From NCBI GenBank assembly GCA_949152475.1, contig OX424560.1, forward strand, positions 17,733,106-17,797,105: DNA of 64,000 bases. The letters run 5' to 3'. Shown in pieces: positions 1-11,930 of the stretch. The notes beneath the pieces were generated by a model. It did no database searches. It saw only the letters and a list, made by a program, of their open reading frames with translations, and was not told the origin of the DNA. The stretch comes from Terebella lapidaria (lineage: Eukaryota; Annelida; Polychaeta; Terebellida; Terebellidae). Made by a program: the position numbers and the translations under genes. Numbering within the stretch: position 1 is the first letter of the stretch; each line of letters starts with the position of its first letter.

Positions 1-1884
1 CCCCGGCACCTTGCAGCCCTAAAGATACATGTATGGCATTGAATCTAGAAGAAATGACAAATGGTATAGTTTCTGATCTAGGCGATGGGATCGAGACTGA
101 TTTTTCACCAAGTTGTACCAATAAGAGGTACTAAACGAAACTCTTAGATTCTGAGAGCGTATTCTGTCTACTCTGAAGGCCAAGGATGACATTTGAGGCT
201 AAATTTTTGCTTCCAACGATGTCTTTCAAAATGTGATAGTTTAGTGACCAAAGTTTTAAATTTGAAGACAATTGACCGTTTGGTTCATGGAATATTATAT
301 TTTGAAATGACATAGTGAAATATGACCAGATTGTCGGACATTTTTCAACGAAGTTTCCAACCCACTGCTGGATCTTGAAAATAAATGTGAATATGTTGCT
401 GGAGTCGTGTATGCCTTGTATTTCTTTCCTATTTGAATAAAAAATAAGTTATCAGCTAGCATCAAATGTATTATGAAGATATCAGTTCCAAATGTCATCG
501 TAATGCACCCCCACAGACTTGAACTTTCGAGTAATATGTACTCATTACTGCAAAAATGATTTATTTTTGTATAAAAAATGATCGGTTCGAAGAAATCATC
601 CAGAACTTTTATAGTCACTAAAACTTACAATGCTGAACAAATAGCAAAGATTCGCAAATATTCTCCGACCCATTTATTCGTAATAGCCTCGAAAACAACC
701 TGACCCTCCGTTTTTAAGCGTTAATTGTTGGATTAGACACCACATATTTCCGTATAAAAACTGTTCTCAGTCGAACATTTTGCAATAAATCCCCTCAAAA
801 ATCGGTCAATTACATGGAATATCATATGTAATTGAAACAATTTTATTTGGTGTTGATCGGATGGTTTCTGACAGAATGCCGTTTGAAAAACCCCACCCCT
901 ATAATTTGTGCGCTCTTCAATCATTGGTTTCAACACCACGCTATTCCATGAACACTGTCGTCAGACAGGGATTTTTTCAAAACGGCTATTGTTATTCGTT
1001 TTTTTTATAACCAGTGCACTAATAAACGGCATGACAAGTGATGACATGACATATAATTAAGAAACATTCAATACATAGACCACAAACGGTTGTTTGCACA
1101 ATTTACTCACTAGGGGCGCCACTCATTCGACAAGCTTGGCCTTAAGGACTGTTTGAGGTATTGTGTAGCTTATAGTTTTTCATGAAAAATTTGCTCAACA
1201 AAATGACTACCTTATGTAAAATAAATGTGTCATTCTCGGAGATTTTGCAAATGGATCAAAATTATGATAAAACCGAATAATATTTTTCTGTTTGTCTTAA
1301 AATAACACATATTATTATATACTACTAAGAATCCCCACGTTGTCATTGGTTGAAAACTGGTCACGTGTCTACGCATAAAAGTGCATATTCACCTAACCAT
1401 TCAAGTTTTTGGTAAAGTTTTTTTAATAGTTTGAATATTATAACATCCATGTCATACATAAACATTGCTTCAGTATTCGCATGAACTGCCAACCTTCTCA
1501 CATGTATTACTAGTATATAATAAAACAAACATTGAATTTCGGTGGTTTCGGTGAATACGTAAAAATATGTACCTCTCGCAAAAGACATATTTATCTCGCA
1601 ATCTCGGTGAATATGTCTTTTTCTGCACCTCAATGCTATCCACAAACAGTTCTTCCATCATGTTTGATCCAGTACGATGACTGACTCGAAACTATCATGT
1701 GAAATGTGTGATCATGTTTTGCATTTTAGTTTGATGCACGAAAACCAAACAACTTATACATTGATGTTGGTTACATTGATGTGTTATTGTTGGTGTTGTT
1801 CATGTTTTTTGTATGTACCATTCTTGGTCATCTTGTGGACATGGTTTATCTTGACAAACCTGATGTGCATGTGGTTGTGGTGAA
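1..1884. other. Gene-free AT-rich stretch
   Basis: I see no supported gene here. Short open frames on the minus strand (about 131-618 and 733-939) have no recognisable motif, no splice context and ordinary intergenic composition, so I treat them as chance. No tandem repeat or inverted repeat of note was seen. Confidence 0.5.
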
Positions 1885-4262
1885 AATTAGCCCAAAGGCT
1901 AAGATAGGTTGCCGACTTTGGCCCAACGATTCATCCAACCATTTGACAACGTCTAACCAAAGTTGGACCAACGCTCATTCATAAATGCATATTAGTCGGG
2001 CATGTACCACAAACACAGATAAAGGATTCCCTTTGCACCCCCCCCCCCCATGATCCTCCAAAACCAACTTTTTTCTCAAGGTTTTTTAATACTAATAAAC
2101 ATTACATATGTCTCCGGTTGCGCATCCATTGCAAAAATTGGTTTTTGGGCCATTTTTCAAAATGGCCGCCCCGCGAAATCTCGAATTTTGAGATTACTTC
2201 ACTTTAAGCTGCATAGGTCTACAAAATAAAATGTTTGTTACCTTTTGCTGCTCATTGTAGGGGCCTTATACATTGTACATGAGAAAACAGTGGTTAAATA
2301 AACATTTATAATATGAATATGTCCATAAATCCAAGATGGCCGCCAAATTTAGATAATTTTTCACTAAAATGTCCATAACTTCGGATGTTCCTAGACCTAG
2401 GATGTTCATTTTGGGGTCTATACCTAGGTTTTCATATACAGGGAATCCATTTAGACCAAAATAAATACAATCAAGCTATTTCTTTTGATGCATGCATCCA
2501 AGATGGCCGCCAAATTTAGATAAGTTTTCACTAAAATGTCCATAACTTCGGACTGAGTCAACCTAGGATGTTCATTTTGGGGTTTATTCCTAGGTTTTCA
2601 TATACAGGGAATTCATTCAGACCAAAATAAATACAATCAAGCTATTTCATTTGATGCATGTACACCTGCACACATGGTACACGCTACACATTCATTTAGA
2701 TATCTCTCGAAAATAGACCCCTTGACACCCCTATGGTCTCAATTGTGGATCTTGCTTGAATATTTCTGATAGAGACTTTTACTGATTTGCAATCCCAATA
2801 AATCCTTGAACAAATAGAGCTAGATTTGATTAGTTTTGTTAATTAACAGAAATCCAAGATGCCTGCTAAACACACCCCGAAAATTCAAGTTCGTAACTAA
2901 TTGTGCTATAAAGATGTGTGATACTTGCTTTCAAGGGTATTTTGGTATGTAGATTCCATTTTTGGTGTTATTCTAGCTATATAATATCAATTTAAAATGA
3001 TAACAGCATCTCATTGAGATGGAAAGCAAATAAAAACATATTGTTATTTGAATTTATTCATACACTCATGCATTACGCATTACTCACCAACATGTTTGGG
3101 ATACTTTTTATATCACAAACAGAGAACAATAATGTAGAATATCTTCATTGGCTATCTTAACACATGAACATGATGGAACATGGTACTATGATATTGGTAC
3201 TGCTATATTGGCTGAATTGACATATTAACTGATGATGTCTTCACCATTGACCTGCATTCTCTTGCAGTACAACAACGTTGTCTTGAGCTGAAATAGCTTG
3301 ATTGTATTTATTTTGGTCTGAATGGATTCCCTGTATATGAAAACCTAGATATAGACCCCAAAATGAACATCCTAGGTTGACTCAGTCCGAAGTTATGGAC
3401 ATTTTAGTGAAAACTTATCTAAATTTGGCGGCCATCTTGGATGCATGCATCAAAAGAAATAGCTTGATTGTATTTATTTTGGTCTAAATGGATTCCCTGT
3501 ATATGAAACCCTAGGTATAGACCCCAAAATGAACATCCTAGGTTGACTCAGTCCGAAGTTATGGACATTTTAGTGAAAAATTATCTAAATTTGGCGGCCA
3601 TCTTGGATTTATATACATATTCATATTATAAATGTTTATTTAACCACTGTTTTCTCATGTACAATGTATAAGGCCCCTACAATGAGCAGCAAAAGGTAAC
3701 AAACATTTTTATTTTGTAGACCTATGCAGCTTAAAGTGAAGCAATCTCAAAATTTGAGATTTCGCGGGGCGGCCATTTTGAAAAATGGCCCGAAAACCAA
3801 TTTTTGCAATGGATGCGCAACCGGAGACATATGTAATGTTTATTAGTATTAAAAAACCTTGAGAAAAAGTTGGTTTTGGAGGATCATGGGGGGGGGGGGT
3901 GCAAAGGGACCCCCCGTACATGCCCGACTATATGTTATGTTGGTCAAACATTTGCTCATCGGCCTAAGGTTGGCTTCAAAATGTGTGCAATGTTATCATC
4001 ACTCATTTCCTCTGCGAAAGAAGCAAATCCAACACGGCGGCCATTTGGTCATTTAGCAACATTGCCCCAACGTTGGTCGAACGTTAGTCAAATAGGCTCG
4101 ATTCATTCTCCCAACGTTGATTAGATATCACCTTCTTGTTGTGAATTGAGTGTAGTACTGCGGGTTTCTTTGATGTTGGTCAAAACGTTGACCAACATTG
4201 TTAGGCCAACGGCGACCCCGCCAACTTAATGCTACCATTGGCCCAACGTGTGCATGTTATCT
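1885..4262. repeat. GTTGG/CCAAC-rich repeat interrupted by a TIR element
   Basis: Both sides of the palindromic element at 1993-3930 are dense in GTTGG/CCAAC words, including CCAACGTTGG, at about 1885-1980 and 3940-4262. This looks like one older repeat with internal clusters of this palindromic word, split by a later insertion. Outer ends and family are not resolved. No coding sequence is visible in it. Confidence 0.4.
1993..3930. mobile_element. 1.9-kb non-autonomous DNA transposon with about 650-bp inverted arms
   Basis: The left end TAGTCGGGCATGTAC (1993) is matched by its reverse complement ending at 3930, and the inversion continues for about 650 bp on each side (1993-2652 and 3289-3930). 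Shared landmarks are a C/G run of 10-13 bases, CCTTGAGAAAAAGTTGG and AATCCAAGATGGCCGCC. Each arm is itself built from two direct sub-repeats of about 165 bp (near 2330-2490 and 2497-2660 on the left), so there are four sub-repeats in head-to-head pairs. The spacer 2660-3288 has no open frame of note. TAT lies on both sides and may be the target duplication. No transposase is present, so it must have been moved in trans. The superfamily is not assigned. Confidence 0.8.
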
Positions 4263-5573
4263 GGGAAACGACACAATATAACAAACGACACAATATCACA
4301 ATACAAGCTTAATTTCACCCATTAGTGATACTCTACCGCTCTGCAAAGTTTCGTGCTTGTAACACAATGTGAACAATTCCTAAGGATGCGCCAAATGATG
4401 AGCTATGAAGTTGCACTATTACGGAGTTCATTTCCAGTTTCTGGTGAACACCGTTTGAATATGATGACATTACTGTCATTCTGGGTGTTTATATTTTTCG
4501 ACGCATTTTCAGCTATAATATTAGCATCTGTTTGACAAGTATTGATATATCCAATTAATTCACCATAATTCGTTTTCAACCATTTGTTTTTCAGTCAAAA
4601 GGAATAGGCTACGTGTTGTCGATGTGGGAGAGATAGCTACTTCTTCACAGTGGCAACACATTTCAGATATTTCAAAATGAATGAATGACAAGGTCCAAGC
4701 TGTGAGTGATCATATTGTAACTCATATCGCCGATATCGGAAATTTAGAAATGTTGATGTCACTTTGCCACGGACACATTATGATGTGTCGATGAGAATCA
4801 TAATGTATTTTCTCACATGACAGATTGAACTTCTGTTGATGGCATATATATACTTTTTACCATTTCATCATATATATCCGTATGTGTGTCATCGTGTCAA
4901 TGTATAGCGCGAGACAATTGCTAATTTTATTGAATAATCCAGTTGGAAAGAATATTATCTTATCTCGTTTTTGTCTGCATAAAGCGTGCCCCAAATTGCA
5001 CTATATAATCAGCAACCAATGACGATCGAATCATAGTAACTGTATCATAGTATGAAAACTTATAATCATACGATTCGGACATAGTTTCACAGGTGAAATT
5101 TCGGTTGGGCAGTGGTGAATAGTAAATAACAGCTTCGAACTGATTTCAAGTGATTCCATCGAACATGTCCCAAGACAGGACAAACACACTAAAAGTGGCG
5201 TCATCATGATGTTGAAATATTCGTTGTACTTGAAACTACAGGATTCAACAGTCCCAATATATTCTCACAATTTGGATACATGGACTGCCACCTCGAGACA
5301 CGCTAGATCAACTATATCGGTTCATCTGTTCATGGTCCATCCTCCTTCACTGTCTGGGGGTAAATATCTTCAGAAACAGGGTGTTCTTCGTCCAGTTGGC
5401 ATCTTACCAAGGTTAGTTCATCATCAGTAGAAACAATCGTGGTTCGGACTCGAACGAGCAGTGGAAATTATGGAATTTTGAGAATTATTGATGCTGACCA
5501 GTTCAAGCAGGACATATTTGCAAACGTGGACTGCTCATATTGCACCATCCATTGTATGGTGAAATTCTACATA
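4263..5573. other. Gene-free stretch
   Basis: No supported gene, RNA or repeat was seen. Short frames (4353-4535 and 5206-5430, plus strand) show no family motif and no coding-like splice context. Confidence 0.4.
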
Positions 5574-6589
5574 TAGTGCAGCGGATATGTGCCAAATATG
5601 AGAAGGATTGTGGGTTTGGTGGTAAGAGCACCAAAATTGGTACAATTCAGGCTAAGTACATATCGATTTTAGCTACAATACCAAGACAGATTTTGCCCTA
5701 ATTTAGGAATATGGCAAAAAATCCAAGATGGCCGCCATCGTTCATGTAAAAATGGCTATAACTTCCGTAACATTTAACATATCAATACAAATAAGGTGTC
5801 TACACCTATGTTTTCTTACCTGGGGAAGCAAACTAGACCATTAGATTTCGCAATCACTAAGACTAGGACTCGGAGTCAGCAGTCAAAACTGATCAAATGG
5901 ATATAATCCAGGTGTTCTACTTGAAATTACACTTGTAACAGATTTTTTTTCTGGATACACTCTCTCTCTTTTAATAGTATCTTGTGAAAACCATGTTATA
6001 CACCTCATTTGCATAATAAAAAAATTACCTATTTCAAATTGTGCCTATTTTTTGGGGCCAAATTTAAAAATTCACTGATTAAAAATGTCAAAATCATACT
6101 TTTAGCACTGCTAGTTCATCAGAAAAAAACTTCGAAATAAATATATAAAATTACTCATTACATCAATCCAACATGGCTGCCTAAATGATCCACAATAATG
6201 AGCCACAATAAAACAAAATTAAAATAAAATGCAGTGTAATTAAAATGGACAGGTTTTCTTTGGAACAATATGTTTGAATCGAAAGGAAGAAATTGATATG
6301 GTGTGTGTTTTGCTGCCACAGACATAAAATTATCGTTTCATACCCGATGAGTGAGAATAAACATATGCAAGAACCAGTTGAAAGAGTTCAGGTCATATGT
6401 GATCATGATCACCAAGTGACAAGTCAACACTTCTAAGCTGGTAAAGCTTACACTATGTCACTATCTGCATAACTCTGTGTAGCACAGGCTATTTTTCCTG
6501 TACACCTCTTTGACTTCAGTCTTCCTGCAGTCAAATGAGATGATGTCCATTAGATTTGACGTGTAATTCCTAACGGTTGGTCTCTAATT

Positions 6590-6950
6590 GAAGACATTTC
6601 CATTGATGAAATGTCATCCTCGGTCGCTTCGGTTGGCAGTTAACAGTATGGTACTCGGCTGTGATGTTGCAACACTAGGCAGTACAAATGTAGTATTTGT
6701 AATTCTGATGCAGAAGTGCTCTCTGCGACTTTGTCACAAAACCGCCGGTATTTCAAGCTGCCAATCTCCCAATCTTCAGTACTTCCGAACAATGATACCA
6801 ATGCTTTCTCCCCAGTGTCTTTTTGTGTCTGGATCAGAGTGGTGAATATTTTCGCTTGCTCACAGAAGATGCTATGGTGTTCTTTGTTCCTTGACTGCCA
6901 AAACCTTCTTTATCCAAAACGGTGGTAGGTTGTTGATTGATTGATTGAAC
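6590..6950 (-). pseudogene. Decayed copy of the GCDTT-type transposon gene, left arm
   Basis: Read on the minus strand, this segment encodes stretches such as EKALVSLFGSTED and KYRRFCDKVAESTSAS that align with GDEALVSLYAGAED and HQQRFCEKVAKNSSAS in the right arm. Stops and frame changes interrupt it, so it is a relic. The family is the long uncharacterised invertebrate/fish protein type that I recall as having a TGCDTTS..FG.GK motif followed by an L(Y/F)-G segment. Its biochemical role is not known to me. Confidence 0.6.
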
Positions 6951-7235
6951 GGATGAACAGCAAATGGTCGCTTACATGTTGTTCGGCCCAGCAACTCTCG
7001 AGACTTTTCCATGGAACGGAGTCGTTTCTTCTCTGCTGACTACTTGGGTTCTGGTATCATGAGATCATCTGCGTCCCTTTCAGGATGACGACGAACAAGA
7101 ACCAGTCAGTGTAAACATTACTGTGTTCCTTTAAGCTTTTGGTTGATCTATTAATGTATATCTGCATCGTGACAGTCATACAGCAACCAAATCTCTGCTA
7201 TTGTATAAAGCGTAGCTGGTTGCATGGATCTTTCA

Positions 7236-7237
<2 letters not shown>

Positions 7238-7268
<31 letters not shown>

Positions 7269-7269
7269 T
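7238..7269. repeat. (TAA)n microsatellite, LINE tail
   Basis: About ten TAA units in a row. This is the 3'-terminal trinucleotide tail of the adjoining minus-strand LINE rather than an independent microsatellite. Confidence 0.85.
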
Positions 7270-7423
7270 TATTCTTCTATAGCGCAAATAAATATTGAAC
7301 ATATCTCATTGCACTTTACAGATAAAACAATATGAAAAAATAAGATACGAGTAATAAAACAAAGATGTAAATCATGAGAATAAGACCAAATTTGACTAGA
7401 ACAACATCGGAAAAATTACATGG

Positions 7424-9180
7424 TTACACGTTAATGAAGGCTTGTTTAAAAAGATGCGTTTTTAGTTTATGGTGGTGGCTTGCTTGAGGTCACTGGGCAA
7501 TTGGTTCCATAGAGTAGGTCCAGCAATTGAGAATGCCCCATCTCCATAGCTGCGAGTCCTAGACATAGGCACAGTCAGCATAACTGTAGAATTTGATCGG
7601 AGGGATCGGGTTGGCATCTTGATGTTGAGAAGGGATGTTATGTAGTCCGGCGCAAGATTGTGTAGGGCCTTGTACACGAGCAACAGGACTTTGTACGAAA
7701 TACGCTGGGTGACAGGCAGCCAGTGAAGTGTGCACAAGATGGGCGTGATGTGTTCACTCCTAGCTCCGGTCACTAACCTGGCTGCGATGTTTTGGACCCT
7801 CTGGATTTTGTTGATTTTGTCGAGTGGTAGTACAAACAATACACTATTGCAGTAATCCAGTTTGGACAGGATGAATGCATGAACGAGTTTTTCGATCGAT
7901 GGGCGGTCCAGATATTTCCTCACATGAGCAATATACCGCACGCTAGCAATTGCCGAGCGGATGAGTCTGTTCACGTGCTCATCCATTGTGAGTTGTCGGT
8001 CCAGTATAACACCAAGATCACGGACACTATTGCCTGGAGCGACAGAGGAGTTTCCGACAGAGATGTTGGAGATGAGGGCTACGGACCGATGACGTGAAGA
8101 TAGATGCATCACTTCGGTCTTGCTGGTGTTCAGCTTCAATTTGTTGTGGAGCATCCACTGATTGACATGGGTGAGACAGTCTTCTAACAGTTGAACGTTG
8201 GTAGAGTTGCCATGCTGAAGGCTCACGTACAGTTGGGTGTCGTCTGCATAACAGATGTAGTTGATGTTATATTTACGTATGACGTCACCCAGGGGAGCCA
8301 TGTACATGGTAAAGAGCAGAGGTCCAAGTACAGACCCTTGTGGCACACCCCAAGCCAGTGGTTGAGATTTGGATGTGCCAGAGGGGAGTCTCACAGCCTG
8401 GGAGCGCCCAGCGAGGTAGGATTTAATCCAGGTCAGCGTGTTGCCCGAGATGTCATATATGTGTTCCAGTCTATCAAGTAGGATAGCATGGTCGATCGTG
8501 TCGAAGGCAGCACTGAGATCTAGCATCACCAGCGCTGCCTGTTCGCCTCGATCCAGATTCAGGAGATCATTGGTCACTCTGACAAGGGCAGTCTCGGTTG
8601 AGTGTGAGCGGCGGTAGGCTGATTGAAACTGATCCAGCAGTTGATGTTGGCTTAGGTAGGTGTTGAGCTGCGTTACTACAACTCGCTCCAGACACTTGGA
8701 GATGAAGGGCAACGCTGACACAGGTCGATAGTTGGAGAGTGTCTCACAGCATAGTCCCGGCTTCTTCAACAATGGTGATATCAGAGCGTGCTTGAAAGGG
8801 GCAGGAACGATGGATGATGAGAGCGATTGGTTGATGATATCGGTGATGACTGGGAGCAGATCTTCTATACACAGTTTGAACAGCCAAGCAGGGATCGGAT
8901 CACAAGCTGATGATTTACATGGGGATTGTTCAATGATCCGCTTGACATTTGACTGGGTTACAGTGACCCAGTCACACAGAGAAGGTCTGAACTCTTTCTG
9001 GGGCCCCTCAACAGGCTGCCACTCGGTACTGGTGTCGAGATTGGCTTGTTCATCGAGATCCTTGCGAATTGAGCTAATTTTCAGGACAAAGTATTCGCTG
9101 AAGGCTCGTGATGGCGTTGTTATGAGGTATGCCTCATTTCTCGACTGGTTGATTATTCCTTCATCAAAATGCCCTGACAC
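7424..9180 (-). pseudogene. LINE reverse transcriptase, partial ORF2
   Basis: An open frame of 572 codons (9180-7462) encodes the polymerase of a CR1/L2-group LINE, which copies its own RNA at a nicked target. Visible motifs in order are SNYRPVSALPFISKCLE, FQSAYRRSHSTETAL, LDLSAAFDTIDH (first catalytic Asp), WGVPQGSVLGPLLF, CYADDTQLYV (catalytic YADD), then the thumb and a C-terminal HWLPVTQRISYKVLLLVYKA segment typical of the group. The upstream endonuclease domain is missing. Near 7460 the frame ends early. The usual C-terminus (KTHLFKQAFINV) is seen in another frame, ending at 7424, so there is one frameshift close to the end. Otherwise the frame is open, implying a fairly young copy. A cellular gene is unlikely. 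Confidence 0.9.
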
Positions 9181-9759
9181 GGCAGCAAATGAGAATCAGC
9201 TTTAGTTGTTGATATTGAATTCAAATGTGGAACCTCGAGGCCTGGGTAAACGACGGAGTACAACACCTTTTAGTTCGGTTCACCGATTCAATAATCATAG
9301 GTCCCGATCAGTGTAAAGAGCTCTGCTGTCGGATTTAAGTCAGGTGTAAGACCCAACACTTACTCTGAGTTTAAACGTTATGTTCAAGTCAGATTGTGTA
9401 ACCATCCATTCAGTCAGTTCAGCAGTAACCATTAGAAACTAGTGATCAAGCAACAAGCTCAGGCAACAAGCAGTGCTTCATATTATATCCCCTGAGTAGC
9501 ACATGGGTAGCTGGTTGTATTCCACGATGCAAGTACACTGATAACTGAAACAGTAATGTCTTCAGCTCCAGGGAATAGTAGGAAACAGCACTGACAAGGG
9601 AATGCACCAACTTGTTGATCCCCCTGATCCATTATGCTGAACTATGCTTGAAATAGACTTGATGATATTGTACATGACTTATTCATGGCACCAAAACCCA
9701 ACAAGCCAACACAGAAGGGATAATTTAATATATTGTCGAGAGTTGCCGGGCCAAATGTA

Positions 9760-10140
9760 TGCGACCATCTGTGTTCATCCTTTCAATACAAGGATGTGAC
9801 ACAACCTGCCCTCTCTTTGGATCGGGAGGAGACTAGAAGCCAAGAAACCAAAAACCTATGACAGTTTCTGTGAGCAAGTGAAGATATTCACCACCTTGGA
9901 CCGAACAAAGCAAGCCATAACAATTACAGGAGATGAAGCTTTGGTATCATTGTACGCAGGTGCTGAAGATGAAGGGATTGATAACTTCGGACACCAGCAA
10001 AGGTTTTGTGAAAAGGTAGCGAAGAACAGCTCTGCATCGGGACCACAAATGCCACATCTGTGTGTACCACAGCTTTCGTGTTCACTATCAGGTAATGCAA
10101 AGGGCAGGAACTTGCAACAACGTGAGGCCCGCTGACTGTG
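9760..10140 (+). pseudogene. Decayed GCDTT-type transposon gene, right arm
   Basis: On the plus strand, frames around 9770-10130 carry in order LSIQGCDTTCPLFGSGGD, then KIFTTLDRTKQAITITGDEALVSLY... (9878 onward), FCEKVAKNSSAS, and in a shifted frame VYHSFRVHYQVMQRAG. The order GCDTT..LFG, an ALVSLY segment, an FC.KVA segment and YHS.RV.YQV matches a family I know only as large uncharacterised proteins scattered in invertebrate and fish genomes. Frame changes and stops show that it is dead. The longest open piece is 85 codons (9878-10135). It mirrors the minus-strand relic in the left arm. Confidence 0.65.
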
Positions 10141-10906
10141 GGTGATATATCATCAACGTCTCCAAATATAGATTGACCTTCCAGCAGGCCCATCAAATCC
10201 ACTGGATGTCATCTTGTGTGACTGCAAAAAAGACTGCAGTCCGAGGAGGTGGACCCACAGGAAATATCATATACCATGCAGTGCATAGATGTGTTCAAAG
10301 CTTGACATGCTACGAGCTTTACCAACTTCAAAGTGCCAGACTTGTCACTTGAGGATGACGACATATAAGCGGAACCCTGTGACCTGTCAACTGTTTGGTT
10401 GCAGGTGTTCATTCTCACTGGTTGGTTCTTGAACGATATTTTCGTATATATGTGGCATTAAAAAGATTTATCTCATCAATTTATTCCTTTGCTGCAAACA
10501 TGTTGTTTGGATAGAGTGTCGGCTTTAATTTTACGGCACACATATAGGTTGAGTTATGAATTCTGAAGTTAAACTTCTGTGTTTTGGTGGGTCATATGGG
10601 GAATTGGCACCGTGTGGGTCACTGTATGTAGAATCTGAGTATCTAGTTGGCTTCCCCATGTCACAAAACATAAGAATGGACACCTTATTTGTCTTTGTAT
10701 GTCAAATATTAAAAAGTTATGACCATTTCCATATTTTGATACGAGCGATGGCGGCCATTTTGGATTTTTGGCCATATTTCTGGGTTCGGGCAAAATCTGG
10801 CTTGGTATTGTAGCTAAAATCAATATATATGTACATAGCCTGATTTGTACCAATTTTGGTGCTTTGACCACCAAACCCACAATTATTCTACATATCTGCT
10901 GCACTA

Positions 10907-11660
10907 ATAAGCCCACTGGCACCGCTGGTTTTCGCACAGGCTCCACTCCTGACCAGGACAGTCACATTATTTACAATTCTACACATGACGTGTAAAATGC
11001 GTTTGAATGCTTGCAGTGGAGTGCGCGAAAATACTGTCTCGGAAATGGATTGGGAATTCACCGCCAGCTCTCTTAACAGAAACTTATGTTGTGAATTGTA
11101 TATAGGCCAACACAAAGCTGAAATAATATTATCAGATGAAGATACTGGAGTATTTCCATGACCAAAAAGAAATTCACAAGAACAGTGATCAACTGTACCT
11201 CCTTGGGAAAAATCAATTGGATACATTTCGGGAACATGAGTCTGTTCCAGAGCTTGCAAGTGAGTTCAGAGCGCTTCCATGAGAAGACTGCTACCGTCTG
11301 GGGGGTAATCTGGGGCCATGTACCAAAGAGGTGGTTATCAGTCTTGCAGTGTCAATCAACGTATACGGCGAGTCTGCAGTCGAAGTAACTGACTGTTTTT
11401 GTACCAGACACTGAATATGAGATTCACGTAAGGGAGATTGTTAAGGAATCGCCGACTCATGCAACATAAACCCGATTCAAACGTTGTTGTTGAATTCCTG
11501 CATTGACCAGCATCTGCCATTTATCACGAAGATTGTCAAGCCATATCATACCTAGGGTGCGGTAGCAGCCTCTTTCAAGAAGGCTAGCTTAGTATTATTC
11601 GACCTCTGCTGACAAAATTAGGACTGCATGAAAAATTCTTTGTTCAACTGAGCTATCTTT
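10907..11660. other. Gene-free stretch
   Basis: Two overlapping frames (minus 10888-11259, 123 codons; plus 11158-11388) lack recognisable motifs and are probably chance. Nothing else was seen. Confidence 0.35.
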
Positions 11661-11930
11661 CCAAAATGTTGGAAATGGTAGTTGTTCACCACCCAGATAT
11701 ATCAAACTTCGAGGACCACCTAGATCCGAACAAACTATGACCATTTGTATATAACCATCTTAATTCAATGGTAGCCCAGTCAACATCACGTCAACCAAAA
11801 TGTTGGAAATGGTAGTTGTTCACCACCCAGATATATCAAACTTCGAGGACCACCTAGATCCGAACAAACTATGACCATTTGTATATAACCATCTTAATTC
11901 AATGGTAGCCCAGTCAACATCACGACTAGG
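11661..11930. repeat. 135-bp tandem duplication
   Basis: Two essentially identical 135-bp units (11661-11795 and 11796-11930), each starting CCAAAATGTTGGAAATGG and containing TTCGAGGACCACCTAGATCC. A third, partial copy starts at 12952 as part of the larger 1.13-kb duplication. Confidence 0.9.

Larger units (their letters stand above)
7238..9205 (-). mobile_element. 5'-truncated CR1/L2-like LINE
   Basis: A non-LTR retrotransposon in minus orientation. Its 3' end is the (TTA)n tail that shows on the plus strand as TAATAATAAT at 7238-7269, preceded by AGCGCTATAGAAGAATAAAT read on the minus strand. The coding part holds reverse transcriptase, but the upstream apurinic-type endonuclease and ORF1 are absent, so the copy was truncated at about 9205, as is usual when LINE reverse transcription stops early. 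It sits in the middle of the 5.3-kb palindromic transposon and is therefore younger than it. No target duplication could be identified with confidence. Confidence 0.85.
5574..10906. mobile_element. 5.3-kb palindromic DNA transposon carrying inverted gene relics
   Basis: The left end TAGTGCAGCGGATATGT (5574) is mirrored by ACATATCTGCTGCACTA ending at 10906. Similarity runs inward through GTGGGTTTGGTGG, CACCAAAATTGGTACAA, TTTTAGCTACAATACCAAG and a CCAAGATGGCCGCC-like block. I estimate 75-80% identity between arms by eye. Further inward the arms still match, including AGCAACTCTCGAGA near 6993 against TCTCGAC... near 9735 in the opposite orientation, and both hold relics of one gene facing opposite ways (minus strand 6590-6950, plus strand 9760-10140). 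The centre is occupied by a LINE (7238-9205). Ends beginning TAG and the CCAAGATGGCCGCC block are shared with the 1993-3930 element, suggesting related families. No intact transposase was found. Confidence 0.7.

Noticed and set aside
131-939. Three minus-strand open frames of 60-107 codons near the left edge as a possible gene
   Set aside because: No recognisable motif, no splice pattern linking them, and composition like the surrounding intergenic DNA.
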